DNA of 64,000 nucleotides from Drosophila persimilis (taxonomy: Eukaryota; Arthropoda; Insecta; Diptera; Drosophilidae), in assembly GCF_003286085.1 (NCBI RefSeq), contig NW_020825288.1:24738001-24802000 (forward strand), given 5' to 3'. Each line of letters opens with the position of its first letter. Positions within the stretch are counted from its first letter, which is position 1. This document shows positions 21,165 through 32,100 of this stretch, piece by piece. Below the pieces are notes generated by a model, which was not told the origin of the DNA, ran no database searches, and saw only the letters and a program-made list of their open reading frames with translations. A program made the translations under genes and the position numbers.

Positions 21165-21412
21165 TCCCCCAGTCGAATGTAATTCAAAGAAGATCGCAAA
21201 GAAACCGAAAATATAGTGTAAATATAGTGGTAAAAAACCGCCTTTCAGAACGTGCCGCATTTTCGCAGACACTTCGAAAATACTATATCCCCCAATCGAA
21301 TTTAATTCAAAGAACATCGCAAAAAAAACGGAAATAGAGTATAAATATAGCGGAAAAAAACTGCCCTTCAGCACGTGCCGCACATTCGCAGACACTTTGA
21401 AAATACAATGTA
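21165..21412 (+). repeat. Two-copy tandem repeat of 123 bp
   Basis: Copy 1 (21165-21287) and copy 2 (21288-21412) share, in order, TCCCCCARTCGAAT, TTAATTCAAAGAASATCGCAAA-like, [12 protein letters not shown], a CCGCC/CTGCC TTTCAG-like stretch, ACGTGCCGCA, TTCGCAGACACTT and GAAAATAC. They differ by scattered substitutions and small indels. A TCGCAAAAAAAA just after copy 2 resembles the middle of the unit, hinting at a partial third copy. Confidence 0.75.
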
Positions 21413-21829
21413 TCGCAAAAAAAAAAGGAATACAAAAAATAACAGTCGACTGATAAGAGCATTTGATTTGTTTTTATCGGAATTGCTGGCAGACGCGTGC
21501 CATGCAAAATATTGGACCTATGTACATACATACATACGTCAACAATATTTAATTAATTACTGTGCGCGATCGAGTGATTGAAGGGGGGCTGGAGCCACAA
21601 CCCATCCCTTTTTTGCTTTTCAAGTTTCAATTTACTCTTATAATTGTCAACGTCAACAGATCTGGGATGTTGTTGTTGTTTGGTGTTCTCTTCCTCGTCT
21701 TTCTCCACCGCTTCTTGCTTTTTCGCGTCGCGCATTTCGTTGTGCCTCTCACTCTCTCGCTGTTATTTTTGGTAGCATTTGTTGTTTTCCGATATTTTTG
21801 CTTAATTCTTCACTCGTTCACAGTTTTTC

Positions 21830-22262
21830 GGGTTTTATATCCCGTACACTCGCGGAGTGCGAGGGGTATATCGAGTTTTTTCTCTTAAATATGTAGTTAT
21901 GGCATTCAATCCATCCATTTACCTGTTTATTATGTACTATTTTTATAACGTAAAGAAAACAGGATTCAAGATTCCAATTGTTTTTTTTTATGATATTAAG
22001 CTTCTACATATAGATATACACATATATCTATTCATGGATCTGTTAATAATTACCGACTTATCGTTGGTAATGTTTTCCGCTCATATTGAATATATTTGAA
22101 GCCATACAATTTGCGGAAGTTTTCTTTAAATATTTGGCCAATGTATTTAATATACATACTCGCAGATAATTTCCTAATCAGTGCGCCACACACTCGTGTG
22201 TAGGTCTGATTAGCGGGTATCTTATAGTCGAAATATCGACTTCGACGTTCTTACTTGTTTCT
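21830..22262. mobile_element. Transposon-like remnant, family unresolved
   Basis: The segment opens with a ...TATCCCGTACACTCGCGGAG... and GAGGGGTATA stretch. It closes with a short hairpin (CACACACTCGTGTGTAG) followed by AGCGGGTATCTTATAGTCGA and CGTTCTTACTTGTTT. Ends of this kind are typical of non-autonomous dispersed elements scattered through Drosophila genomes. No transposase frame is present. Confidence 0.4.
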
Positions 22263-22663
22263 GTTTTTGGCGGCGTCTCGTTTTTGTGTTCGTGTTTCGG
22301 TGTCGTACGATTTTTAACCAGTTTGCTTGCTTGCCTCTGTCTGGTTGGGTTTTGTTTTTGTGATTATTTTGAGAGTGAGTGCGTGTGTTCGAGCGGCGGT
22401 CATCTTAAGAAATGAAAAGAGAGCGGAACGCGAGATCGAAGGAAAGAGAAAGAGTCGTAGCCGTAGCCGGGGAGGGATGGGATTTTTGGCAAACGTTATT
22501 TCGAATGTTTTCACAGAGATTTTAGCGTTTATTTTTAAGGCGGGTGCTGTGTCTTGTGGCCGTTTCTGTGATTAGATAATATTTCCTGAAGATCCAAAGC
22601 TTCCTGCTTAGATAATCTAATTGCCAGGGTCAAGTCTTACCACCATTTCCCCCTCTCCTAACA

Positions 22664-23198
22664 GTGCAAAGAAAAAAGAGTGCAACAAAACTGAAAAGAA
22701 ATACTAAAGAAAAAGCAGAGGAAAACGTTAAACAATTTAAACATCATACCATGGCCATAGGGTTACGCTCTATGGGCACTACAAGTGATACCAAAGCTAC
22801 AAGAACAAAACCAACAACTACAACACTCATCAACATCAACAACAGCAACAGCAACAAGCTCTACAACAATAGCAACAGCAAGAGACGGGCAGAACAGCTG
22901 TTCCGTTGCGCCTGCGCAAACTTCAATCTGCTGCTGCTAACGTTAATGCTCGGCCTGGGCAAATGTTGCACTGCCACGCCCACACCCACAACTGCAGCAG
23001 TAGCAGGAGGGCCAACAGCAACAACAACAGCGGCAGCAACAGCAACGGCAACAGCAGCAGCAGCCACAACACACCAACAATTGCTGACTCCTGAAGGTGG
23101 CGGCTCATTGAGCAGACTGCTCGATGGCAAGACCTTCATCAACATGAGCTTCAAATTTCTGAATGTATCTGGAAAGATTGGCACGCCCCTCGGCATAG
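22664..23198 (+). CDS. LpR1/LpR2: LpR first gene: distal first coding exon (N-terminal extension)
   Basis: The acceptor TCTCCTAACAG ends at 22663 and the donor GTGAGA starts at 23199. Coding starts at ATG 22751 in a good Kozak context (ACCATGG); 22664-22750 is 5' UTR. The exon encodes 149 residues plus one base: a Thr/Asn-rich polar part, a hydrophobic segment near residues 58-70 ([11 protein letters not shown]) that could act as signal peptide or anchor, a Thr/Ala homopolymer-like stretch, and a terminal block containing [14 protein letters not shown] at about 133-146. That block recurs in the second gene. The phase-1 end matches the next exon. Confidence 0.8.
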
Positions 23199-26100
23199 GT
23201 GAGAATGATTTCAAAAGAACGGTGCAAAACGAATAGAAAATGAAAAAGAAAAAGGAGAAAAGAAGTGTGAAGTTTGTTTTTAGCTTTGCCTTGTGCTAAT
23301 TTTAAGCCACAAACGAAGTTACGAGAGAGATTTGAGGGGAATCGAGGTCTGGATACCCTAGATAGCGAGCGTTATAAATCTATTTATAAAATGCATAAAG
23401 TTAAGATTAAACACTCTGGTAAGATAGTTGAATGAATTTTGGTAGATTATAGTACCCATTTTTACCCAGTTTTATCCATATTCTGGACGTCATAGGCCCT
23501 TATGATCGAAGAAGAAAGAGAAGTATGAATGACACATAAATGTAGTAGAACAGATCTTTAGAGCTTTGATCCTTAATGGATGACTGAGAAGGAATTTTGA
23601 AAAATAAATAAGATCCCAGGATACGTTTTAATATACAGATAAAATATAATCGATTGGGATAGTTTAGATACTGTATTATCGGGTATTATCTATTGATCCC
23701 CATACGTTATATATAACTATTCTGTGATATCACAGACTAAATTGCAGACATAATCGTTGACGGCTTTTATCAATGAAGATTATAGACAGAGTTCATTCAA
23801 CTCTTATCACATTCGCTTTGGCAGGGTATTCTTATTCGAAGCACAAGAAATTCAATTGGAATGAGTTTCAGATACAGATACAGATAAAGCTGCAGATACG
23901 CAAAGCGCATTACACCGGCCGGCTGCTTGCCACTTGTTGCACGAACGACACCGGTTACCGTGGGGCCAGTGCAGACCAAAATTGTTAATTAACTTCCGCG
24001 TTCATTTCGACCACGTTTTCCCATTACGAATGATAGGGAAACCGCGCGTCGCGGCTATCTATGACGTCGTGTGGCACTTCCAATCGGGGCGTTTCCAATC
24101 ATAAATCTTGCTTTGGCTCACAGGGATTTGCTACTGTAGGGATTATCTTATCAGTGGAAAAGTTTGATTGTTCATTTTATGATTTGTTTTTATGCAATTT
24201 TAAGGTATTTACCGATTAAGTTTCGAATCCCAAAGCATTCCCCAAGGGCGTGCCAAAAATTGATATTCAATATTGCGCATTTGAATTTAAAAATAATGGG
24301 TTATCACTGAATAATTACAGGGAAAAATGTTGAACTACTATCTTAATTAGAAAAAAATTAAAGTTCCTGGAAAGGGAAAACTTGGTTTAGCTTGAAAAGA
24401 ATTCAGGAAGAAGAATATATATTTAAATAAAAAGTAGGTTGCTTGTCATATGAATAAAACATTGTAGAGGAATTTTCGCTAGCTACTCTGTGAGAAGCAG
24501 ATTGCGGGAAAATTGGGAGTCATTGGTTTCGTTGGAAAATCGAGTATATTTAATTCAAATAAATTAAATCTTGTAAACACGTTCATCAATTACAAGGAAA
24601 TGAATTGAAATATTTTCTAGAATTTTCATCAATCTAAATCAAGAAAAAGTATTTACTTGAGCGTTAAAAAACGAAGAGAAATTCAATTGCAATTTTGTAC
24701 TTTGCACCTGGGTCTATTGGACTTTGTCCAAAGTAAATAAGATTGTTGACACATATAACATACCTCCTATATGCATATATCCACCATTCCACTCCCACGC
24801 TTTCCCACGCCCCCAAAACAAAAAGAAAACACGGCGCAGTTCAGAGATCTTTCAGTTGGCGCTTCAATGAATTGACGTAGTAGAGAAGATCTCTGGCGTC
24901 TTCTGGCCATACTGCTGCGTTTTGTGGTTAAACTTAGCCATATTTTCGAGCTATGAAAACTTTGAAAAGACAGAGTCGGGCCCCCTATTTCTATACAGAT
25001 TTACGATGAGCTATTTTCCCATTTTAGCTGCCTATCATCCATCTCTCCGCCTCTCAATCGTTCGCTTCTGATTTATATTTTATTTGAGTGGATATTCTCT
25101 GAGAGATGCTGTCAGTAAGAGTATCTGTTCGCACGGGTGTACGAGTATGTGATGTGGCAAGGTCGTTTAAGAGAGATGGAATTTGATTTTGTCGCCCCAT
25201 TCATTCTGTTCATTTAATTTATTCGCAGTGCCAACTGATTTCTCTCTGGCATATAAAACTAGTTTGCGCTAGAACCAAAAACAAAACACAATCAAAAGCA
25301 ACAATAAAACTACATAGTATAATAACAACAATTAATAGTGGGCGTGTGGTGTTTTCCTTATATAAACCATGGGATGTTGTTGCAGTTTAATTGTTTTGTT
25401 TTCTCAGAGTAAACATGTTTTGATTGATTCCACATTTAAGGCATCATACAATGCATAGTGCATAGACACAAGCCCCCCACAGGAATCACATGCTATAAAC
25501 CATTATATTCATACAATTATCAAATAATAATCACAATCCATTAACCTTGATCTTAAGGTGCGGGCTTATCGCCATCGCTTTCGTTGGAATAGAAATTAGC
25601 ATTAATTTGCTAAATCCGATTGCTTATCACTGGGAGTTCTACGTACAGACATTCTTATCGATTTATGATCCAACTTTTCACGCAATTACGATTATATTTA
25701 TTATTAGATTGGTCTGGCCCTGAGACGATAGACCTGCCAGACATGATCAATGATAATGCTTAGCAAATCGGTTGATAACTCGCATCGAAATTTGTGTTTT
25801 AGTGGGTTAAGCCAACCGGATTGCGATATGAACTCGTTTTTGACTTGACGATTATAAAAATCATTAGATATGCTAAATAGTTTTATTTTCGATTTAATAT
25901 TCGCAGAAGTAGACCTACCTCGAGACATAAAACGGGGTCTACGGGAGTTTCGAAGTTTCTGGCAGACAAATTGGTGGCCATGGATGTTGATATTGAACAG
26001 GTTCTGTCTCTGTTACTAGATGGGGCGTGTCCCGGCTAAGTACGGAAACTCTGAGAGCAGTAACTACTTGAATCACTCGTTCAATTAAGTTGCCTGAACT

Positions 26101-29100
26101 TATTCGATTTTGCAACGAGCAAACATGCAATTAAGGCCTTCAAGAAAAAAAAGGAAGCAACCAGACATGAAAATTCACCCTTTTCTGCTAATCTACTCCG
26201 TGGGAATGCTATTTATGCAATGCTACCTAGTACTACTATATCTATATTGTGCTCTCTCCCCGTTTTTGAGTTTAAACTTATAGGCTATAAGTTATAGCTA
26301 TAGCCGTCCGATAGATTGATATATCCTTCCCCTGGTTTAAGAGCTCTCAGTTCAACGATGATGCCCGTCGTGTGGCACTCTCTCTGGATATATGTTGGAG
26401 TCTGTTTTTCCTGCAGGTATAACCTGCAACCACGATTTTTTTCAAGTTCCCTTCGTAAGAGAGATAAGCCCCGCCCAGCCCCTGGATAATTACCTCCAGA
26501 ACGTTCCTCCTGCTCCTTTGTTTGTGAGGGTAAGCTCTGGATGATCCATAAATATTGAATTTTGGATCGAATAAACGAATAAAATAAATGAAGTACCATT
26601 TAACCTTAGTTTGTGTTACTTCGAAACTCTTTGTGAAATCTTCGTCAATAATATTCATATGTATATGCTCTGACTTATTCATTCGCCCATTTCTCGAATA
26701 AGACAAAGAGAAACTCATTCATTTCGGTCCCTTCGCCGCTTGACGTCATATGGGATCCATATGTTGAGCACGAATATGGCATACTCACTATATGTGAGTA
26801 CGTGTGTATAGCTGTAACGTATACATATGCCTGAATTATAATTCGCCATTTTGTTTACTGTCATGATGCATAATTGAAAACAATTTCCAGGGCAGCCAAC
26901 GCGGCGACATGAGAACCCACACAGAGAATTGAATTGATTTGACCTTATTGATTGACAAGGCCTGGCAATTGGAGGAGGGAGTGCTCCATCCTCGATTTGT
27001 TGTTGGTTGCGAACTTCAATTACAACAATTAGCAAGTATATACATATGTACATATATTCGTATGGGAAAATATTGAGCTATTCAAATATGCAAGAGCATG
27101 GCGGAACGGTGCCTCAAAGCTGCTGTCAGCTGCAGGACCCAGGACCCAAAACCCTTTTCAAAATGGGTCCCCCTCTCTCTGTGCCACACATTATCGCTCT
27201 CTTTGTCTCTCTGTTTGTTCATTGGCAATCTATTACTTGCTTTTCTTTATTTCTGTTTTTTTCCTTTTTTTTGAATGCCTGTCACATTTTCTATTAGGTC
27301 CCTAAGACTGTTGACATTCTGGGTTCGTTCCCTCTGTTCGTGTGCGTGCAAGTGAGCGTGTTCCAGTGTGTGTTCGTGTGATGGCTTGTTTCGTTTCAAA
27401 TATTTGTATTGCATATTTTCAAGGGCATTGTGGGGTGGAGGGAGGGGCCTGTGACTGTGACTGTGACTGGGGGAGATATTCCAAAAGTTTCAGGCTTTTT
27501 CTGTTGATTAAAAGGCACTGCCACATCCTCTTGCCTCTTGTTTATCGTTTAGTATGCAAATTACTTGTCACACTCACACATACACATGCACTCACACACT
27601 CGTATCTGTATCTGTTTGCTGCTTCTGCGTTTCTGTGGGTATCTGTCTGTTGCTGATTGTTTTGAAGTTTTTTAGCCCCTAATCAATTTGAGCTTTTGTT
27701 ATTATTATTTTTTATCTTTAATGAGAAAACTTTTCTAAGCTTCTAAACAACCCCCGGAATTGTTTATAATTAGCTTAAATTATCTGTTTACTTATCCATC
27801 TCAATCTCAATCTGTGTGTGCCTCTCTTTTCGCAGGACAAGCTCTGGAGGCCAAGTGCGATGAGAAGCAGTTCCAGTGCCGGAACGGGGACTGCATTCCC
27901 ATTCGATTCGTGTGCGATGGCGACGCCGACTGCAAGGATCACAGCGATGAACAGGTCACCGAATGCAAGTTTTTGGGTGAGTCGAATATTCATCTTTTTT
28001 CCGAGAGTAGAGTGTAGGGTAGAAAAGTAGGAAAGTCGATATATCTTCATCAGAATGAATAAGCGATGGGAGACCATTAGGTTTCATTAACATCAATCTT
28101 GGATGATGTGTCCGTTCGCTTATGGGAAATTTACACAGGAAATCGTTTCGTATTGCACGAACTAAGAGTCTGCATAGTGGATGTTTTATGGTCACCCGTG
28201 CCCCTTTTCCATAGCATACTTTCAGGCCGGCGCTGTAATAAAGCAGGCACAGTGGCGTCCGAGATAATGGTCAGAGTGCAAGCGCTGCAGTCGTTGCGTT
28301 TTCCTTTTGTTCGAATCAAACCTGAAACAGAAACAGAAATGAAATGAAAACCGAAACGAGTTTGCAACATTTACGCACTGCAATTATCGCTGGCTGCTGA
28401 CCAAAAACTATGCCATGGCTATGGCTGGACTGGCCTGTCCCTCTGTGTGTCCGTCTCTCTCTCGCTTCTCTAAATTGCAGCGCAGTTGGCGTTTAGCTGA
28501 CTGTGGCATGCAACGTTGTTGCATCAGCAATCTTTTTTGCCGCTTGTCTGCCGCTTTATCATTTGCGTCGCACGAGACTTTTGCGTCGCCGGGCCGCTCA
28601 TAAAAGGAAACTATAGGGAGGTCGTCTGCTTTATCACACAACTTGTGCCAGACACCAAAAAGCGAGCAATCGGAACAAGTGCATCCATTTTTGGATTCTC
28701 GTTGCGCATAGCGCAATTTTCTTTATGTAATTTCTGGCTGAAAGAAAATGCATTCCAATGAAGTGAAATTGATAATGAGCCCCCATTCTCCATTACTCCC
28801 CGATTGTTTGGGTGGGAATACAATTTGATGCTGAACTTGGGGGACTTCCCAATGAGGGTTCGCTTACAGTCATTTTCTGCATGGTTTTTCTGGGGGAAAT
28901 TGATATTTGTGGCAGGGATTATGATGGTAGAATAATCATCATTTGTGGCATTAGGTATTTATAAGTTTGGGAAACCCATTTGAAATCTAACATTTATTTA
29001 TTTCTGCAAATAAAAGGGAGTAGAAAGGCTGAATCTGAATCTGAAACGGTAGAGTCGATTTTTAACGAAGTCTAAAATTTATAAATTATTAACAAAAATA

Positions 29101-32100
29101 ATGCAAAATATAACATATGTAATTTTTAAACAAATATATCCTTATTTGGTAAGACATCCTATATTTTGGACAGCAAATACGATAAATAATATCTTCAGAA
29201 TTGTGGATGACAAAGAAATTCTCTTTCCTGTGCTTTATCCTCAGATCCTGCTCTACTCCTACCATCGTAGGCATGACTTACTCGTACTCTGATTTCACGC
29301 TCACAGCAAAACTCTGAGATACTCGCTCAATTCACACTCACTCACTCACTGACTCAGGCACACAGCATCCCACTCGATTTTTGACTCGTGGATGTTGCAC
29401 TCGACTCGCAACGAACGAGCTTTCAGTCGAGACGGGATGCGGGCTCGAGTTCGAGCGACCGTTGGTGGTGGGGCTGGCTGCAAACAACTTTGGGTGGAAA
29501 TGTTTTTAAGGATTGCCTCTCTGCCACCAAACACTCAGTTGGCGGCGGACTTCTCAACCAAACGCGTGTTGTCAGTGCGAACAGTTAGCGCGATTCGTGT
29601 GTCAAGAGGGGGAGTATATATAGAAGGGAAAACGACAAACCGAAGACCCACAAAGAACGTGTGAAATGTAAGCCATCGAAAGTGTGCCAAGTGTGTGATT
29701 TAAACCAAATAAACCAAAAGATGGAAAGAAGCGATGAATAAACAAATTGCGTGAAAACATTAAAGGCTAATCAGACTGTGTGCAGCCCCAGGTTTTTCCG
29801 AGCGAGCCAAGATTCGTTTTATCTTTGAGAAAATGCCAGCAGCATAGCACAAGAGTGTCCTTTGGGCCCACGTGGCGGGGGAAAGCTCCCAAGGAAGTCT
29901 CTGTTTCGTTTTCTGTTCTCTGTTGTCCCTCACGCCGTCTGGGACGAGTCTTATCCGCCAAGTCAATCGGTGACTGGACAGACAGGCACTTACCATTTAT
30001 CATTCAGTTGAACATTAAATGAGTTTCCTCAATTTCCTCGCCCGCAAAAGTTATGTTGTGGTCTGAAATGTCATATTTACAACTTGTATATTTCGTCCGT
30101 CCTGTCCTCCTACTCCGACTCCTGCCTCCATCCTGTCCGTCCTGTCTGCGGTCTTCAGTCCGTTATGAACTTGAAAGTGTGCTCCTTGGGGGCTCTACTT
30201 TTTGTTTGCGGAAATTATGCAATCAATTTGTGCAAGTTGGCTGAACCTCTCGAATATGTCACGGCAATTGATGTGTCCGCTTTTATGATGGAAACGGAAA
30301 AACCCTCCCTCAGGAGGGGAGTTCTAGCTTCTCTTCCTGGAAATGAGTGATAATGCGGAATCTAATACAAATCTAATAATCATCGCTTAATTTTCTCCCC
30401 CCAAAAAACTCCCCAAAGTCCTCGCAAAAGTCGCGAAATCATTCGCCGTTGACCAAACAAAATGGGACACATTTGGTGTTTGCTCTTCGTGACCAGTTTG
30501 CTGCATCAACAGAGCCACAGTTTTGGCGCTGTAGTTATTGAAAATGGTAAATAGAATAGATTTTATTTAAATTTTGTTTGTGGCTCGAGAGCATTTTGAA
30601 TGGAAGTTGCTATTCAAGAAGAAAATTATATTAAAATATTAAATACAAATATATTACACTCGTAAGGAAAGTTAAGACTGCAAAATCTAAAAAAAAATTG
30701 TGTAATAAAATCCGTAAAAGGAATTACTATTGAATGATGTCAATGATTTACGGCAATGATTTAAGAAAAAGCGTAACAGTGTTTTTTACTTGATTCGTAC
30801 CACAAATATAGTTTGAATTTATGATGCTGGCAGTATTTTAATATCATAGCTAATTTATTCTTTATGGTTTATATTTCTTTGAGCTGTTTTATGACTGTGC
30901 AGTATATTTTGATTTTTTTAATATTAATCAATTAGAAATTCATTAAAAACTATTCTGAACTTCAATTACTTCCTGCACTTCTCACTTGCCCTTCTTTAAC
31001 AGTTCATCAAGGACTGCATTCTGAAAGGGCTTTTACTTCCTTTTCAAGTACTGTGCCGACTGTCAAGTCCCTATATCATCTTCGTAGCATCCATCCCTCT
31101 CGAAGCAAACTCAAAGCACAAAAGAATCCTCGGTTGAACAAGTTTCGGTTGGAAGTTTCGTCTACAACTTTTAACTATTATCGGGTCGAAAAGTTTTCGA
31201 CACCTTTTAACTTAAATTAAACATGCCAGAATCCCAATCATCTGGATTTACAAAAATCTTCCCTGCAGTCTATCTGTGCAGCTACCAGCAAGCGGTGCAA
31301 CAGAATATTTTTGCCAGTGCCGCTTAACATTTGCATACAAATTGCCAGGACGGAAGGAGAGCGAGGGGCATATACTCGGTACACGGGAAACATCAACAGC
31401 CAAAGGCCAAAGTTTTTTAATCAACTGAAAAGCCGTTTAAACTTAGTTAAAAATATAAATTATGCTGCAAAATGCTGCATGACAGTGTGGAATTTTCATA
31501 CTTTTTTTTGGGTATACTGGGAGTACTGCATAAATGCAATCAATGAAACTTTTCCATGATACAAAAAGCGTTGTAATTTGGTTTTTAATTGCTGAGTCTG
31601 AGGTGACATACATCCACGACACAGACTCCCCCAATTTGTCCGCCGGGAGCACAATTCTCCCCGAAAATAATGTCACATATTAGCAGACCGGGCAAAAACA
31701 CACAAAAAAGCAGCAAAATATAAAATCGAATCGACAATCATTGAACCAAATGTGAAAGAACAAAAAAATGTTTCTCCTCTGCTTTTCCTTTTATTTTATA
31801 TTATTTTATTTCACACATGTGGCCAATTTTTTATTGTTCAGTGAATTGTCGGTGGGCGGGGGTGGTGGTATTTATATTTGCTTTTTTTGTTGACGTTCCT
31901 TCGTTTTTTATTTTAACAAATATTGGCTAACATCAAAGTTTTGTTTTGGCGCAAGTTTTCCTATACAATGCCCACGTCCGTATAGCAAGCGGGTGGCGGT
32001 GATGCTGTCCATCCATAAAAACTTTAGAAAAGTAATCATATAAAATGTTATTGATATGGCAAGTATTGCGCCTTCCCGCCTGCCTGCCTGCCTGCCTGCC

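Larger units (their letters stand above)
20860..22663 (+). promoter_or_regulatory. Presumed distal promoter and 5' UTR region of the first LpR gene
   Basis: The distal coding exon starts after a splice acceptor at 22663, so a non-coding first exon must lie upstream. Candidate signals are a GAGA-type CTCTCTCTCTCGCTCTC tract at about 20814-20835 and an initiator-like TTCAGTT with A at 21102. A purine-rich tandem repeat (21165-21412) and a transposon-like remnant (about 21830-22262) also lie here. The exact start site and the donor of the UTR exon cannot be fixed without transcript data. Confidence 0.3.

Noticed and set aside
22664..22750. Start of the LpR distal protein at GTG 22664
   Set aside because: 22664 is the first base after a splice acceptor. 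The ATG at 22751 with a good Kozak context is the natural start, and the bases before it are 5' UTR.
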